A stretch of DNA of 34,762 bases from Mycoplasmatota bacterium (GTDB lineage: Bacteria > Bacillota_I > Bacilli_A > RF39 > UBA660), in assembly GCA_012727915.1 (NCBI GenBank), contig JAAYGD010000001.1:1-34762 (forward strand). The letters are read 5' to 3'. A program made the translations under genes and the position numbers. The number at the start of each line of letters is the position of its first letter. Within the stretch, counting starts at the first letter, position 1. The notes beneath the pieces are model-generated. The model saw nothing but the letters and a program-made list of their open reading frames with translations. It was not told the origin of the DNA and ran no database searches. Positions 1 to 10,061 of the stretch are shown here, piece after piece.

Positions 1-2170
1 CTGATTGTGCATCTGTACTTCCACTTATTGTTCCTGATACACTTGCTGCTTTTGTCCATGCTTCACTTACTGTTAATGTTGGTACACTTGGTGCTGTTGT
101 ATCTACTCTATTTGGTGGTGATGTACATGATGTTGTTAATCCAGCATTATTACTTATTAATACACTACATGTGCTTCCATTTGTTGCTCCTGTTACACAT
201 GACCCACCTGCTGTTGATATTCCTGATTGTGTATCCGTACTACTTGCTAATGTAAATGATTGTGTTCCACTTGCTTTCCATGGGCTTATACTTGGTGTCC
301 ACGTTCCACATACTGGTACTGATGTATCTACTCTTGTTACTGATGTTGGACTTGTTGTACTTGATGTTGATAATCCTACATTATTTGTTGCTGTTACATA
401 GTATTGATAACAATTTCCGCTTGCTACTGTTGATGTATATGGGCTTGTTTGTGTTCCTAAACTTGTCCATGCTCCATAAGCTCCACATGTTCCGTTTGTC
501 ATTGTTGCACTTCTTCTATATAATGTATAATTTGCCATTCCTGATTCTGAATCTGTTGCTGAGAACGTTACACTTTGTGTTGTACCTGTTATATATCCAT
601 TTGTATAAGATATTGCTACACTTGTTGGTGCTGTTCTATCTATTCTTACTACTTTTGATGTTGTTGTACTTGATGTTCCTGCTCCATTTATTGCTCTTAC
701 TGTTACTGTTGTTTGTCCTGCATTTGTTACTGTAAATGCTGTTCCTGTTGTCCATCCTAATGTTGTTGCTCCACTCATACTATATTCATATCTTAATATT
801 CCTGATTGTGCATCAACACTTCCATCTATTGTTCCTGATACACTTGCTGCACTTGTCCATGTTTCATTTACTGTTAATGTTGGTACGCTTGGTGCTGATG
901 TATCTACTCTTGTTGTTCCTGCTGGGCTTGTTGAACTATTAGATGTTAATCCAGCATTATTTCTTGCTAACACATAATATTGATAACAATTTCCACTTAC
1001 TACTGTTGATGTATATGGACTTGTTTGTGTTCCTAAACTACTCCATGCTCCATATGTTCCACACATATTATTTGTTAATGTTGCGCTTCTTCTATATACT
1101 GTATAATTTAATATTCCTGATATTGTATCACTTGATGAGAATGTTACACTTTGTGTTGTAACTGTTATATATCCGTTTGTATACGCTATTGTTGGTACTG
1201 CTGGTGCTGTTCTATCATATGTTACTAATCCTCCACTTGTTACATTTGTTTGTTCTAATCCTAAATTATTCCATATATCATAATAATTGCTTACATTTAC
1301 ACTTAATGATCCTTCAGTTAAAGCTGCTTCTGCTGCTGGTATTGTATATGTTGCTACTCTTGTATTTCCACTTCCTGTTACTGTTGCTGTTCTTCCTCCT
1401 ATTGTTACTGTTGGATCTGTTACACTCTTAGTAAATGTTAAATTTAATGTTACTGTATTTCCATTTATTGCGTACTTATTATTTGTTGTATTATTACTTA
1501 TTGCTACTGCTGTTGTTACCATTGGTGGTATTCCGTCATATACTATTACTGTTCTTGTTTCTGTATCTATTGTATCCCCCAAATTACTCTTTAAAACATA
1601 ATTAACTGTATAAGTACCTACTGTATTTATATCTATATCACTTGTTACTGTTACTCTATCTGTAGCCAAATTACCAAACTCATCGACTGCAATAAAACCC
1701 GGTTCTACATATACAGTTGGTTCATATATAGTATTTTGTCTCAAATAAAAAGGATTATCTCCTATTAAAGTAATAGTTGAAAAAACCAATTCACACATAT
1801 TTATATCTTCAAAAACTTGAACATTACCATTAAATTCTTTTAAAGCACAATAATTTTCTTTAAAAAGAGTAAAAGCTACTTGTCCTCTATCGTTTAAAAA
1901 AATAGTTCCAGAATCAGGTAAATCTCCAGTTACTTTGACATCTTCTTCTACAAAATTACCATCCACTATATTTATTATTTTATTTTCATAATCTTTTAAT
2001 ATAGAAGAACTTTCCAGTTTCCTAGCAATAGAATTAGAGGACGCTTCAAAAGCTCTTTCTTTGGAACCATCAATGATATTTAATACATTTGGTATAGCAA
2101 TTGCTAAAATTGTACCTAAAATTATTATTACAGATATTAGCTCTATTAAAGTAAAACCTTTTTTATTCAT
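1..2170 (-). CDS. Large prepilin-type surface protein with Ig-like and repeat modules (C-terminus cut by window edge)
   Basis: The frame is open from ATG at 2170 to the left edge (723 codons, no stop). It starts MNKKGFTLIEL, a class III/type IV prepilin cleavage-methylation motif, followed by one hydrophobic helix (about residues 6-27). Residues about 28-130 form a small head with two cysteines, homologous to the head of the protein at 27177-28214. Next comes a DUF5011-like Ig domain (about 135-215), a second Ig-like segment, and repeat modules B-A-B-C-A (see repeat entries). A processed pilin would sit in the membrane or in a pilus/pseudopilus with the repeats displayed outside. The ribosome binding site AGAGGT lies just upstream, and the gene has its own consensus promoter after mtaB. 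The pilin start and frame are seen directly; the adhesin or display role is inferred. Confidence 0.85.
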   Translation of the reverse strand, partial: MNKKGFTLIELISVIIILGTILAIAIPNVLNIIDGSKERAFEASSNSIARKLESSSILKDYENKIINIVDGNFVEEDVKVTGDLPDSGTIFLNDRGQVAFTLFKENYCALKEFNGNVQVFEDINMCELVFSTITLIGDNPFYLRQNTIYEPTVYVEPGFIAVDEFGNLATDRVTVTSDIDINTVGTYTVNYVLKSNLGDTIDTETRTVIVYDGIPPMVTTAVAISNNTTNNKYAINGNTVTLNLTFTKSVTDPTVTIGGRTATVTGSGNTRVATYTIPAAEAALTEGSLSVNVSNYYDIWNNLGLEQTNVTSGGLVTYDRTAPAVPTIAYTNGYITVTTQSVTFSSSDTISGILNYTVYRRSATLTNNMCGTYGAWSSLGTQTSPYTSTVVSGNCYQYYVLARNNAGLTSNSSTSPAGTTRVDTSAPSVPTLTVNETWTSAASVSGTIDGSVDAQSGILRYEYSMSGATTLGWTTGTAFTVTNAGQTTVTVRAINGAGTSSTTTSKVVRIDRTAPTSVAISYTNGYITGTTQSVTFSATDSESGMANYTLYRRSATMTNGTCGAYGAWTSLGTQTSPYTSTVASGNCYQYYVTATNNVGLSTSSTTSPTSVTRVDTSVPVCGTWTPSISPWKASGTQSFTLASSTDTQSGISTAGGSCVTGATNGSTCSVLISNNAGLTTSCTSPPNRVDTTAPSVPTLTVSEAWTKAASVSGTISGSTDAQS
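317..628 (-). repeat. Repeat module B2 of the large prepilin-type protein (104 codons)
   Basis: This is the second copy of the B module (YTNGYI, YRRSAT, GNCYQYYV), equal in length to B1. It is followed downstream by a shorter related module C (bases 92-316, about 75 codons, with CGTWTPS and VLISNNAGL) and the start of A2. Confidence 0.85.
629..892 (-). repeat. Repeat module A1 of the large prepilin-type protein (88 codons)
   Basis: This module begins SVPTLTVNETW and ends RIDRTAP, with an Ig-like pattern (SGTIDGS, YEYS, VTVRAINGAG). A second copy (A2, beginning SVPTLTVSEAW) runs off the left edge at about base 91. A modules alternate with B modules. Confidence 0.8.
893..1204 (-). repeat. Repeat module B1 of the large prepilin-type protein (104 codons)
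   Basis: This module starts after a DRTAP junction and contains YTNGYI, SVTFS, YRRSAT, GAWSSLGTQTSPYTST and GNCYQYYV. It matches module B2 (317-628), also 104 codons, over its whole length, with conserved cysteines near the middle and end. The fold looks beta-rich, FN3/Ig-like. It ends at an RVDTSAP linker. Confidence 0.85.
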
Positions 2171-2194
2171 ATATTTACCTCTTATTATAAGTTA

Positions 2195-2223
2195 ATAATA
2201 ACAAAAATATATAAACTTTTCAA
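2195..2223 (-). promoter_or_regulatory. Promoter of the large prepilin-type gene
   Basis: On the minus strand the -35 box is TTGAAA (2218-2223), the spacer is 17 nt, and the -10 box is TATTAT (2195-2200), preceded by TGT (extended -10). The expected transcript starts about 18 nt before the ATG. The gene is therefore transcribed independently of mtaB, whose stop codon abuts the -35 box. Confidence 0.75.
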
Positions 2224-2227
2224 TAGT

Positions 2228-3490
2228 TTACAATATATTATTTATATTTAATAACATTATTTCTTTTAGTTTATTGATTTCTTCAATATTTCCTTTTTCT
2301 TTTATCAATAAATAATTAGATGAATGCCCAATTAAATATCCATCTTTATATGTTTCTGGAATAATAATTGCTTTTTTATTAATAAATTTATTTTTATAAT
2401 TGTTTTCCAATTCATTAGATAAATCTATTAATATTTTTGATCTTTTTCTCTTAGTTATTGAATCAATTTGATTTTGCATTAAAGCTGCTTTGGTTCCATT
2501 TCTTTTAGAATAAGGAAAAACATGTAATTTAGAAAAATTAATATCTCTTATTGTACTAACGGTTTCATTAAAATCTTCATCAGTTTCATTAGGGAAACCA
2601 ACAATAACATCAGTAGTAATAGAAATATCTGGCCTTATTTGTCTAATAACATCTATTTTGTTTTTAAAATAATTAACATCATATTTTCTTAACATATCTT
2701 TTAAAGTTTTATTACAACCGGATTGAATTGGAATGTGTAAGTGCTCCGCGATAATATCGATATCTTTTAAGCATTTTAAAAATTTATCATCTATTTCTGT
2801 TATTTCTATTGATGATAATCTTATTCTTTTTAAATTATCTATTTTACTTAAATTAATTAATACATCTGATAAATCATTTATTCCTTTTTCTTTGCCATAA
2901 TGACCTGTATGAATACCCGTTAATACTATTTCCTTATACCCATTATGAACTAATTTAGTTACTTCATTTATAATATCATCCATATCTTTTGATCTAATAT
3001 TTCCTCTTGCATAAGGAATTATGCAGTAAGAACAATAATTATTGCATCCATCTTGAATTTTAACAAAAGCTCTTGTTTTAGTATTAAAATTATCTATTGA
3101 CATATTTTCAAAATTACATTTATATATATCTTCAATTTTATATATTTGTTTTTTATTTTTGATATAATCTTCAACTAATTCCACTATTTTAGATTTATTA
3201 GATGTCCCAATTATTATATCTATTCCATCAATATTTATTTCTTTATTAACTTGAGAATAACATCCTACCAATGCTAAGGTAGAATTAGGATAATTATTTT
3301 TTATATGATTTATAGTCTTTCTTGTTTTTATATCAGCATTATTTGTAACCGTACAAGAATTAATTACATAAATATCAGCATATTCTTTAAATTCTACTAA
3401 AGAATATCCTTTTTCTTTAAATTTACTCATCATTACTTCAGTTTCATATAAATTAACTTTACATCCCAAAGTATAAAAAGCTACTTTCAT
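2228..3490 (-). CDS. mtaB: Threonylcarbamoyladenosine tRNA methylthiotransferase MtaB
   Basis: Radical-SAM methylthiotransferase that converts t6A37 to ms2t6A37 in ANN-decoding tRNAs. The 420-residue protein has all expected parts: an N-terminal UPF0004 domain with three cluster cysteines (C10 in TLGCKVN, C46 in NSCTVTN, C77 in VGCYSQ), the radical-SAM CxxxCxxC motif (C149, C153, C156), and a C-terminal TRAM-like region. TLGCKVN and the weak TRAM end fit MtaB (YqeV) better than MiaB. A good TGGAGGAAAT site precedes the ATG. In Bacillus it lies downstream of dnaJ; here it is separated from dnaJ by an inverted AAA+ module. Confidence 0.93.
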   Translation of the reverse strand: MKVAFYTLGCKVNLYETEVMMSKFKEKGYSLVEFKEYADIYVINSCTVTNNADIKTRKTINHIKNNYPNSTLALVGCYSQVNKEINIDGIDIIIGTSNKSKIVELVEDYIKNKKQIYKIEDIYKCNFENMSIDNFNTKTRAFVKIQDGCNNYCSYCIIPYARGNIRSKDMDDIINEVTKLVHNGYKEIVLTGIHTGHYGKEKGINDLSDVLINLSKIDNLKRIRLSSIEITEIDDKFLKCLKDIDIIAEHLHIPIQSGCNKTLKDMLRKYDVNYFKNKIDVIRQIRPDISITTDVIVGFPNETDEDFNETVSTIRDINFSKLHVFPYSKRNGTKAALMQNQIDSITKRKRSKILIDLSNELENNYKNKFINKKAIIIPETYKDGYLIGHSSNYLLIKEKGNIEEINKLKEIMLLNINNIL

Positions 3491-3506
3491 ATTTCCTCCA
3501 CAAAAA

Positions 3507-3529
3507 AACTTATACTATAATTATAAGTT
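3507..3529 (-). terminator. Probable terminator/attenuator between the 168-aa membrane protein gene and mtaB
   Basis: An 8-bp perfect stem (AACTTATA/TATAAGTT) with a 7-nt loop, followed on the minus strand by a run of seven T. It overlaps the stop of the upstream gene and lies directly before the mtaB ribosome binding site, so it may reduce rather than block read-through. Confidence 0.55.
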
Positions 3530-4027
3530 CTTTCTAAATTCTTTCAAACTTTTTAAAAAAGTTTCATTTATATCATAATCAGGAACTTTATAAGACTCCT
3601 CTTTAGGAATAGTAACATTCGAATTTGGAGTGGTTCCTTTTAATAATTCTTCATAACTAATAACCGCAGTTTTTTCTTGTTCATCTTCATATATATCAGT
3701 AACATCTTCATTAACATCATATGTTACTTTTTTAATTTCATCTACAATCTTTTTTAAATCTTTAGTTTTTTCATTAGATTCATCAATAGAAATATCAACA
3801 TTTGTAGATTTTTTTATTTCTTCTAACTTTTTTTCATCTTCTTTAATTAATTTCAATTGTTTATTTTCTATTATTTGCTTAGTATTATTTTGTAATACAG
3901 CCATTACAATCAATACTATCAATATTAAAAATAATAATAAAACAACATAAAAAACTAATTTACCAACTTCGTTTAATCTGTCGTAAAAAGAACTAAAGTT
4001 TAGTATATAAATATTAAGTATATTCAT
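3521..4027 (-). CDS. Single-pass membrane protein with long acidic cytoplasmic-type tail, function unknown
   Basis: I do not recognise this 168-residue protein. It has one strong hydrophobic segment (about residues 22-45), then a charged, coiled-coil-prone region rich in Lys/Glu (about 50-120) and an acidic tail. I chose the ATG at 4027 because AGGAG sits 6 nt upstream; a TTG at 4042 would place the start ahead of that site. A possible extended -10 (TGATAAAAT) lies just upstream at about 4047-4055, which would give a very short leader. A septum- or envelope-associated scaffold is possible but not shown by the sequence. Confidence 0.75.
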   Translation of the reverse strand: MNILNIYILNFSSFYDRLNEVGKLVFYVVLLLFLILIVLIVMAVLQNNTKQIIENKQLKLIKEDEKKLEEIKKSTNVDISIDESNEKTKDLKKIVDEIKKVTYDVNEDVTDIYEDEQEKTAVISYEELLKGTTPNSNVTIPKEESYKVPDYDINETFLKSLKEFRKNL

Positions 4028-4142
4028 ATTAACTCCTATCAATATAATTTTATCATAAATACAAATTAATAAAACTATTTTTTTACCCAGTTTACATCTT
4101 CAAATACATTATATATTATAAAAATATTATTATCAACTTTAA

Positions 4143-4171
4143 TTGAAAAAAAACATTTTATTTGATATACT
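4143..4171 (+). promoter_or_regulatory. Promoter of the AAA+ ATPase gene
   Basis: The -35 box is TTGAAA (4143-4148), the spacer is 17 nt, and the -10 box is TATACT (4166-4171), preceded by TGA (extended -10). AAAGGAG follows 7-8 nt before the ATG at 4199. Confidence 0.75.
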
Positions 4172-4198
4172 TTAATATAAGAATAAAGGAGTTTTTTT

Positions 4199-5170
4199 AT
4201 GGTAGAAAATTTATTTGATGAAACAGAACTAAATAATGTTGCTAATAGTAGTACGTCTATAAGTAAAAACTTTAAAATGATAGATAGATACGGCGAAATA
4301 TTAACTGATAAAGAATATATTACAGATCCCGCAATAGCAAGAGATGAAGAAATAAAAAAAACTATGCTTACTCTTTTCACTCCAGAAAAATCTCCTGTTT
4401 TAGTAGGTAAACCTGGTATTGGTAAAACCGCTATTGTTGAAGGTATAGCATATAGAATTCAAAGAAATGAAGTTCCTGATGCATTAAAAGGTTTTAAAAT
4501 TATAAAAATAAATGCTGTAGCAATGGTTGGAAGTATAGTAAGTGAAGGCAATCAAGATGCTAAGGTTCAATTATTAATCGAAGAAATAGAACAATTGAAT
4601 AAAACAATATTATTTATTGATGAAACTCACACTTTAGTTGGAAATAAAGAAAATGGTGGACTTGATTTTGCAAATATATTTAAACCTTCTTTATCAAGAG
4701 GAGACATAAAAATGATAGGAGCTACCACTACAGATGAATTTGATTATTACATAGTAAAAGATAAAGCTTTCTTAAGAAGATTAGAAAGAATTGATATATT
4801 AGAACCTAATGCAGAAATGACACTTAAAATATTAATGGGAACATTACCTAAAATTGAAAAAACAACAGGAGCAAAATTTAATTACTCTTCATTTATTACA
4901 GAACAAGTAATGAAGTTTATCGTAGATATGACTAAAGAATACAATAGAATATTTGAATCAGCTTCTAGATATCCAGATGTATGTTTTGTAATTATTACTA
5001 AAATGTTCTCTTTTGCTATCTTTGATAATAGCAACGAAGTTAAATTTAAACATATATGGGAAGCAGTTAAAAATACAAATACAGTTTATCCTGATGTAAT
5101 AAAAAAATATACTGAAATATTTAAAATTCAATTTAAAAGAGAATTAGAAGAAGAAAATGTTATAATATAA
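4199..5170 (+). CDS. Stand-alone ClpA/ClpB-D1-like AAA+ ATPase
   Basis: 323 residues forming a single AAA+ module most like the first ATPase domain of ClpA/ClpB/ClpC. Walker A is GKPGIGKT (70-77), Walker B is ILFIDE (D141, E142), a D1-type FANIFKPSLSRGDIKMIGATT stretch spans about 157-177, and the arginine-finger pair is R193/R194. It lacks the Clp N-domain, the middle domain, the second ATPase domain and any ClpP-binding loop, so it is not an ordinary Clp protease partner. It is probably a hexameric remodelling ATPase with its own adaptor. The 84-codon gene downstream (17-nt gap) is likely cotranscribed and a candidate partner. The pair is inverted relative to the flanking operons. The ATPase call is firm; substrate and role are unknown. 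Confidence 0.88.
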   Translation: MVENLFDETELNNVANSSTSISKNFKMIDRYGEILTDKEYITDPAIARDEEIKKTMLTLFTPEKSPVLVGKPGIGKTAIVEGIAYRIQRNEVPDALKGFKIIKINAVAMVGSIVSEGNQDAKVQLLIEEIEQLNKTILFIDETHTLVGNKENGGLDFANIFKPSLSRGDIKMIGATTTDEFDYYIVKDKAFLRRLERIDILEPNAEMTLKILMGTLPKIEKTTGAKFNYSSFITEQVMKFIVDMTKEYNRIFESASRYPDVCFVIITKMFSFAIFDNSNEVKFKHIWEAVKNTNTVYPDVIKKYTEIFKIQFKRELEEENVII

Positions 5171-5187
5171 ATTATAAGGAGAAATTT

Positions 5188-5442
5188 CTGAAAAATGAAG
5201 AATTAATTGATACAATAGCTCTTGAGTCTGCAAAAATTTATATAGCTGATCAAATAGGACTAAAGAATGAACAAAGAAATGCACCTTATGGTGAACATAG
5301 ACCAGACCAATCAATATTTGAGGGCCGTTATGCTGATCCAGAATTAATTGCAGAAAAAATGTTAGAAGTTTATCGTTATACAAGAGAAAAACTAAAAAAA
5401 ATAGTTACTATAGATCAAAACAATACACCCAAAATATATTAG
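5188..5442 (+). CDS. Small conserved-looking protein, probably initiated at CTG, partner candidate of the AAA+ ATPase
   Basis: An 84-codon frame, easily missed because it has no ATG, GTG or TTG near its 5' end. AAGGAG at 5176-5181 is followed after 6 nt by CTG (5188), then KNEELIDTIALES and a helical, charged protein ending DQNNTPKIY. The ATG at 5195 lies in another frame and stops after two codons. The first in-frame ATG is residue 58, too far from any ribosome binding site. The composition is normal coding for this genome (amphipathic helices, two Pro/Gly turns). No family is recognised. It sits 17 nt after the AAA+ gene and ends before a strong terminator, so the two form an operon. Confidence 0.65.
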   Translation: MKNEELIDTIALESAKIYIADQIGLKNEQRNAPYGEHRPDQSIFEGRYADPELIAEKMLEVYRYTREKLKKIVTIDQNNTPKIY

Positions 5443-5458
5443 AAATTAATATTAAATA

Positions 5459-5481
5459 AAAAACTATCAATTGATAGTTTT
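5459..5481. terminator. Bidirectional terminator between the AAA+ module and dnaJ
   Basis: A 9-bp perfect stem (AAAACTATC/GATAGTTTT) with loop AATT, flanked by A and T runs on both sides. It sits between convergent genes and touches the dnaJ stop codon, so it can serve both strands. Confidence 0.8.
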
Positions 5482-6593
5482 TATTTTGTTTTTTTAAGAT
5501 AATTATTATATCTATTAAATTTTTCGTTTTCTAAATCAGTATTAGATAAATCGTTAATTAATTCTCTTTGTTTTCTATCTAATTTAGTAGGAGTTATGAC
5601 TTTTACTATTACAAACATATCTCCTTTTCTTTTTGTTTGAACATTTTCAATTCCTTTTCCTTTTATTCTGTGTCTATCTTCGTTTTGAGTTCCTGCTGGT
5701 ATTGATAATATAACATTACCATAAACTGTTGGAACTTCTTTTTTGCATCCTAATATGGCATCTGTAATTGTAATAGGTAAATCTATATATATATCATCTT
5801 CTTCTCTATAATAAAATTCATGTGGTTTAACTTTAAATTCTATATATACATCTCCATTTGGACCACCATTTACTCCAACTTCTCCTTTACCCGCTACTCT
5901 TAATTGATTTCCATTATCTATACCAGGTGGTAAAGTAACTTTTATTTTTTTGTTCTTTTTTACTATTCCTTTTCCATAACAGGCTGAACAAACCTTATCA
6001 TATGATTCTCCACTTCCTCCACAAACATTACAAGTAGTTCTTGTTTGAAAAGATCCTAATATAGTTCTTTGCTCTTGGATTATAGTACCTCTTCCCCCAC
6101 ATTTAGAGCAAGTATTTATACCATGTCCACCTTTTCCGTCACACGCTTCGCATTCTTCATAAGTATCTATTTCTATTTCCTTCTCAGAACCAAACACTGA
6201 TTCCTCAAATGTTATTGTCATAGATACACTAACATCTCTACCCTTTTTTCTTCTATTAGAAGTTGTATTATAACCACCAAATCCAAAAGAAGAACCAAAA
6301 ATATCTGAAAATATATCTCCAAAATCGAAATCATTTGGATTAAATCCACCATTAAAACCACCGGCACCATTATTAAATGCTTGATGTCCATATTGATCAT
6401 ATTGTGTTTTCTTTTCTTTATCAGATAAAACTGCATAAGCTTCTTGAATTTCTTTAAACTTAGCTTCAGCATCCTTCTCTTTACTTACATCTGGATGATA
6501 TTTTTTTGCAAGCTTTTTAAATGCTGATTTTATTTCATCTTCAGATGCACCCTTAGATATTCCTAATGTTTCATAATAATCTTTTTTGTTCAT
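5481..6593 (-). CDS. dnaJ: Chaperone protein DnaJ (Hsp40)
   Basis: Co-chaperone that stimulates the DnaK ATPase and delivers unfolded substrates. The 370-residue protein has the full type I layout: J-domain with HPD (33-35), a Gly/Phe region rich in GGFNGG and FGGY, four CxxCxGxG-type zinc repeats ([32 protein letters not shown]), and the C-terminal substrate-binding domains. The fourth repeat has Tyr in place of the usual Asp/Gly, a minor change. It is the last gene of hrcA-grpE-dnaK-dnaJ. A GGAGGAAGA site precedes the ATG. Confidence 0.97.
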   Translation of the reverse strand: MNKKDYYETLGISKGASEDEIKSAFKKLAKKYHPDVSKEKDAEAKFKEIQEAYAVLSDKEKKTQYDQYGHQAFNNGAGGFNGGFNPNDFDFGDIFSDIFGSSFGFGGYNTTSNRRKKGRDVSVSMTITFEESVFGSEKEIEIDTYEECEACDGKGGHGINTCSKCGGRGTIIQEQRTILGSFQTRTTCNVCGGSGESYDKVCSACYGKGIVKKNKKIKVTLPPGIDNGNQLRVAGKGEVGVNGGPNGDVYIEFKVKPHEFYYREEDDIYIDLPITITDAILGCKKEVPTVYGNVILSIPAGTQNEDRHRIKGKGIENVQTKRKGDMFVIVKVITPTKLDRKQRELINDLSNTDLENEKFNRYNNYLKKTK

Positions 6594-6612
6594 TCTTCCT
6601 CCAACCTAAGAA

Positions 6613-6630
6613 AAGAGTATTGCTACTCTT
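6613..6630 (-). terminator. Intercistronic hairpin between dnaK and dnaJ
   Basis: A 7-bp stem (AAGAGTA/TACTCTT) closed by a GCAA tetraloop (GNRA class) on the minus strand, followed by only a short T run (TTTTC). It is probably a partial terminator or RNA-processing/stability element that lowers dnaJ expression relative to dnaK. Confidence 0.5.
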
Positions 6631-6635
6631 ATTTT

Positions 6636-8942
<2,307 letters not shown>

Positions 8943-8946
<4 letters not shown>

Positions 8947-9938
8947 TCCCTCTCAATCTTCTTCTTTACATAATCTAAATAACTAACTACCTTATCGTAT
9001 TCCATTCTTTTTGGACCTATAATCGCAATAGTACCTTCTTCTCCATTAATATTATATTTTGTCTTTATCATAGTAACATCTGAATCTATATTACTTTCAT
9101 CTCCAATATAAATATTAATACCATCTTTGGTTTCTTCAACAGTATGTATTAAATCTTCATCATTTAATTTTTTAATTATTTTTCTCATTTTTTCAGAATC
9201 ATCAAATTCTGGTTGAGATAACATATTAGTTTTAACCGATACATTATAATTATTAGATTTTTGAGTAAATTCATTAAATGCATCATAAAATATGTTATAT
9301 ATAGCTTCATGTTGTTTAATATAATTACCTATTATAGGTTTAATTTCAAACTCTAATTTTTCACTTACTTCATCAATTGGAGTTCCTATTAACAAACTAT
9401 TAATCAAATCTACCATTTTTTTTATTTCTTCAACAGATAAGTTTTTTCCTATATTAATAGACTTATTCTCTACATGACCTTTATCTGTTATTATGATTGC
9501 TACAAGCGAAAACTCACTAATAGGTATTACTTCAATTTTTTTTAATTTATTATCAGCTGAGGATTTTCCCAAAACTATAGAAGTATAAGATGTCATATCT
9601 GATATAATTTCCATACTCTTAGTTATAGCGTCAGTTAATATCAATTTATTATTCTTAAATATTGTTTGTAATTTTAAAACTTCTTCTCCAGTCATTTCTT
9701 TAGGTTTCATTAATTCATCAACATAATATCTATAACCTTTTTCACTAGGTATTCTTCCTGAAGAAGTATGAGTCTTTTCTAAATAACCTAAATCTTCTAA
9801 ATCAGCCATATCATTTCTTATTGTTGCTGATGAACAATCTAATTCATCACATAAAGATTTTGATCCAACTGGTTTTACAGTTTTAATATATTCTTCAACT
9901 ATTTTTTTTAATAATTCTTTTTGTCTATTAGTAATCAA
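8943..9938 (-). CDS. hrcA: Heat-inducible transcription repressor HrcA
   Basis: Represses heat-shock operons by binding CIRCE. Its 331 residues show the N-terminal winged-helix domain with TVKPVGSKSLCDELDCSSAT and the downstream DLGYLEKTHTSSGRIPS stretch, then the GAF-like HrcA core with the late GTIAIIGPKRM motif. It starts at TTG (9938), supported by GAGGAGGTGG 7 nt upstream; no ATG or GTG is available there. It heads the hrcA-grpE-dnaK-dnaJ operon and controls it, and itself, through the adjacent operator. Confidence 0.96.
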
Positions 9939-9966
9939 TATGCCACCTCCTCAACCAAACAATATG

Positions 9967-9995
9967 ATTATATTATATCTTTTTAGCAATGTCAA
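9967..9995 (-). promoter_or_regulatory. Consensus housekeeping promoter of the hrcA operon
   Basis: On the minus strand this is a perfect TTGACA (9990-9995), 17-nt spacer and TATAAT (9967-9972). The -35 box lies inside the CIRCE element, the geometry expected for HrcA repression by promoter occlusion. Confidence 0.88.
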
Positions 9996-10009
9996 TAGAA
10001 GAGTGCTAA
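9983..10009 (-). promoter_or_regulatory. CIRCE operator (degenerate left arm)
   Basis: An inverted repeat with a 9-nt spacer. The arm GAGTGCTAA (10001-10009) matches the CIRCE consensus exactly. The other arm, TTAGCAATG (9983-9991), differs from TTAGCACTC at two positions. Its place over the -35 box and before hrcA makes the identification strong despite the mismatches. Confidence 0.9.
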
Positions 10010-10010
10010 A

Positions 10011-10035
10011 AAAGAAATATTATTCATATTTCTTT
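10011..10035 (-). terminator. Terminator of rnfC-rnfD
   Basis: A 10-bp perfect stem (AAAGAAATAT/ATATTTCTTT) with a 5-nt loop, followed by T residues on the minus strand. It separates rnfD from the heat-shock promoter. Confidence 0.75.
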
Positions 10036-10061
10036 CTAAACAATTTAATTTACTTATTATT

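Noticed and set aside
1-1204. Regular repeats that might be read as a CRISPR array
   Set aside because: The repeat period is 75-104 codons, in frame, and coding; there are no short identical repeats with unique spacers and no cas genes.
7-1601. Several plus-strand open frames rich in Leu/His or Val
   Set aside because: They are antisense shadows of the Thr/Ser-rich repeats of the minus-strand prepilin-type gene; no ribosome binding sites and extreme composition.
4199-5170. AAA+ ATPase as the pilus assembly ATPase PilB/GspE or PilT
   Set aside because: Its motifs are those of a Clp-type D1 AAA+ domain, not the Asp/His boxes of secretion ATPases; no PilB-like gene is in the window.
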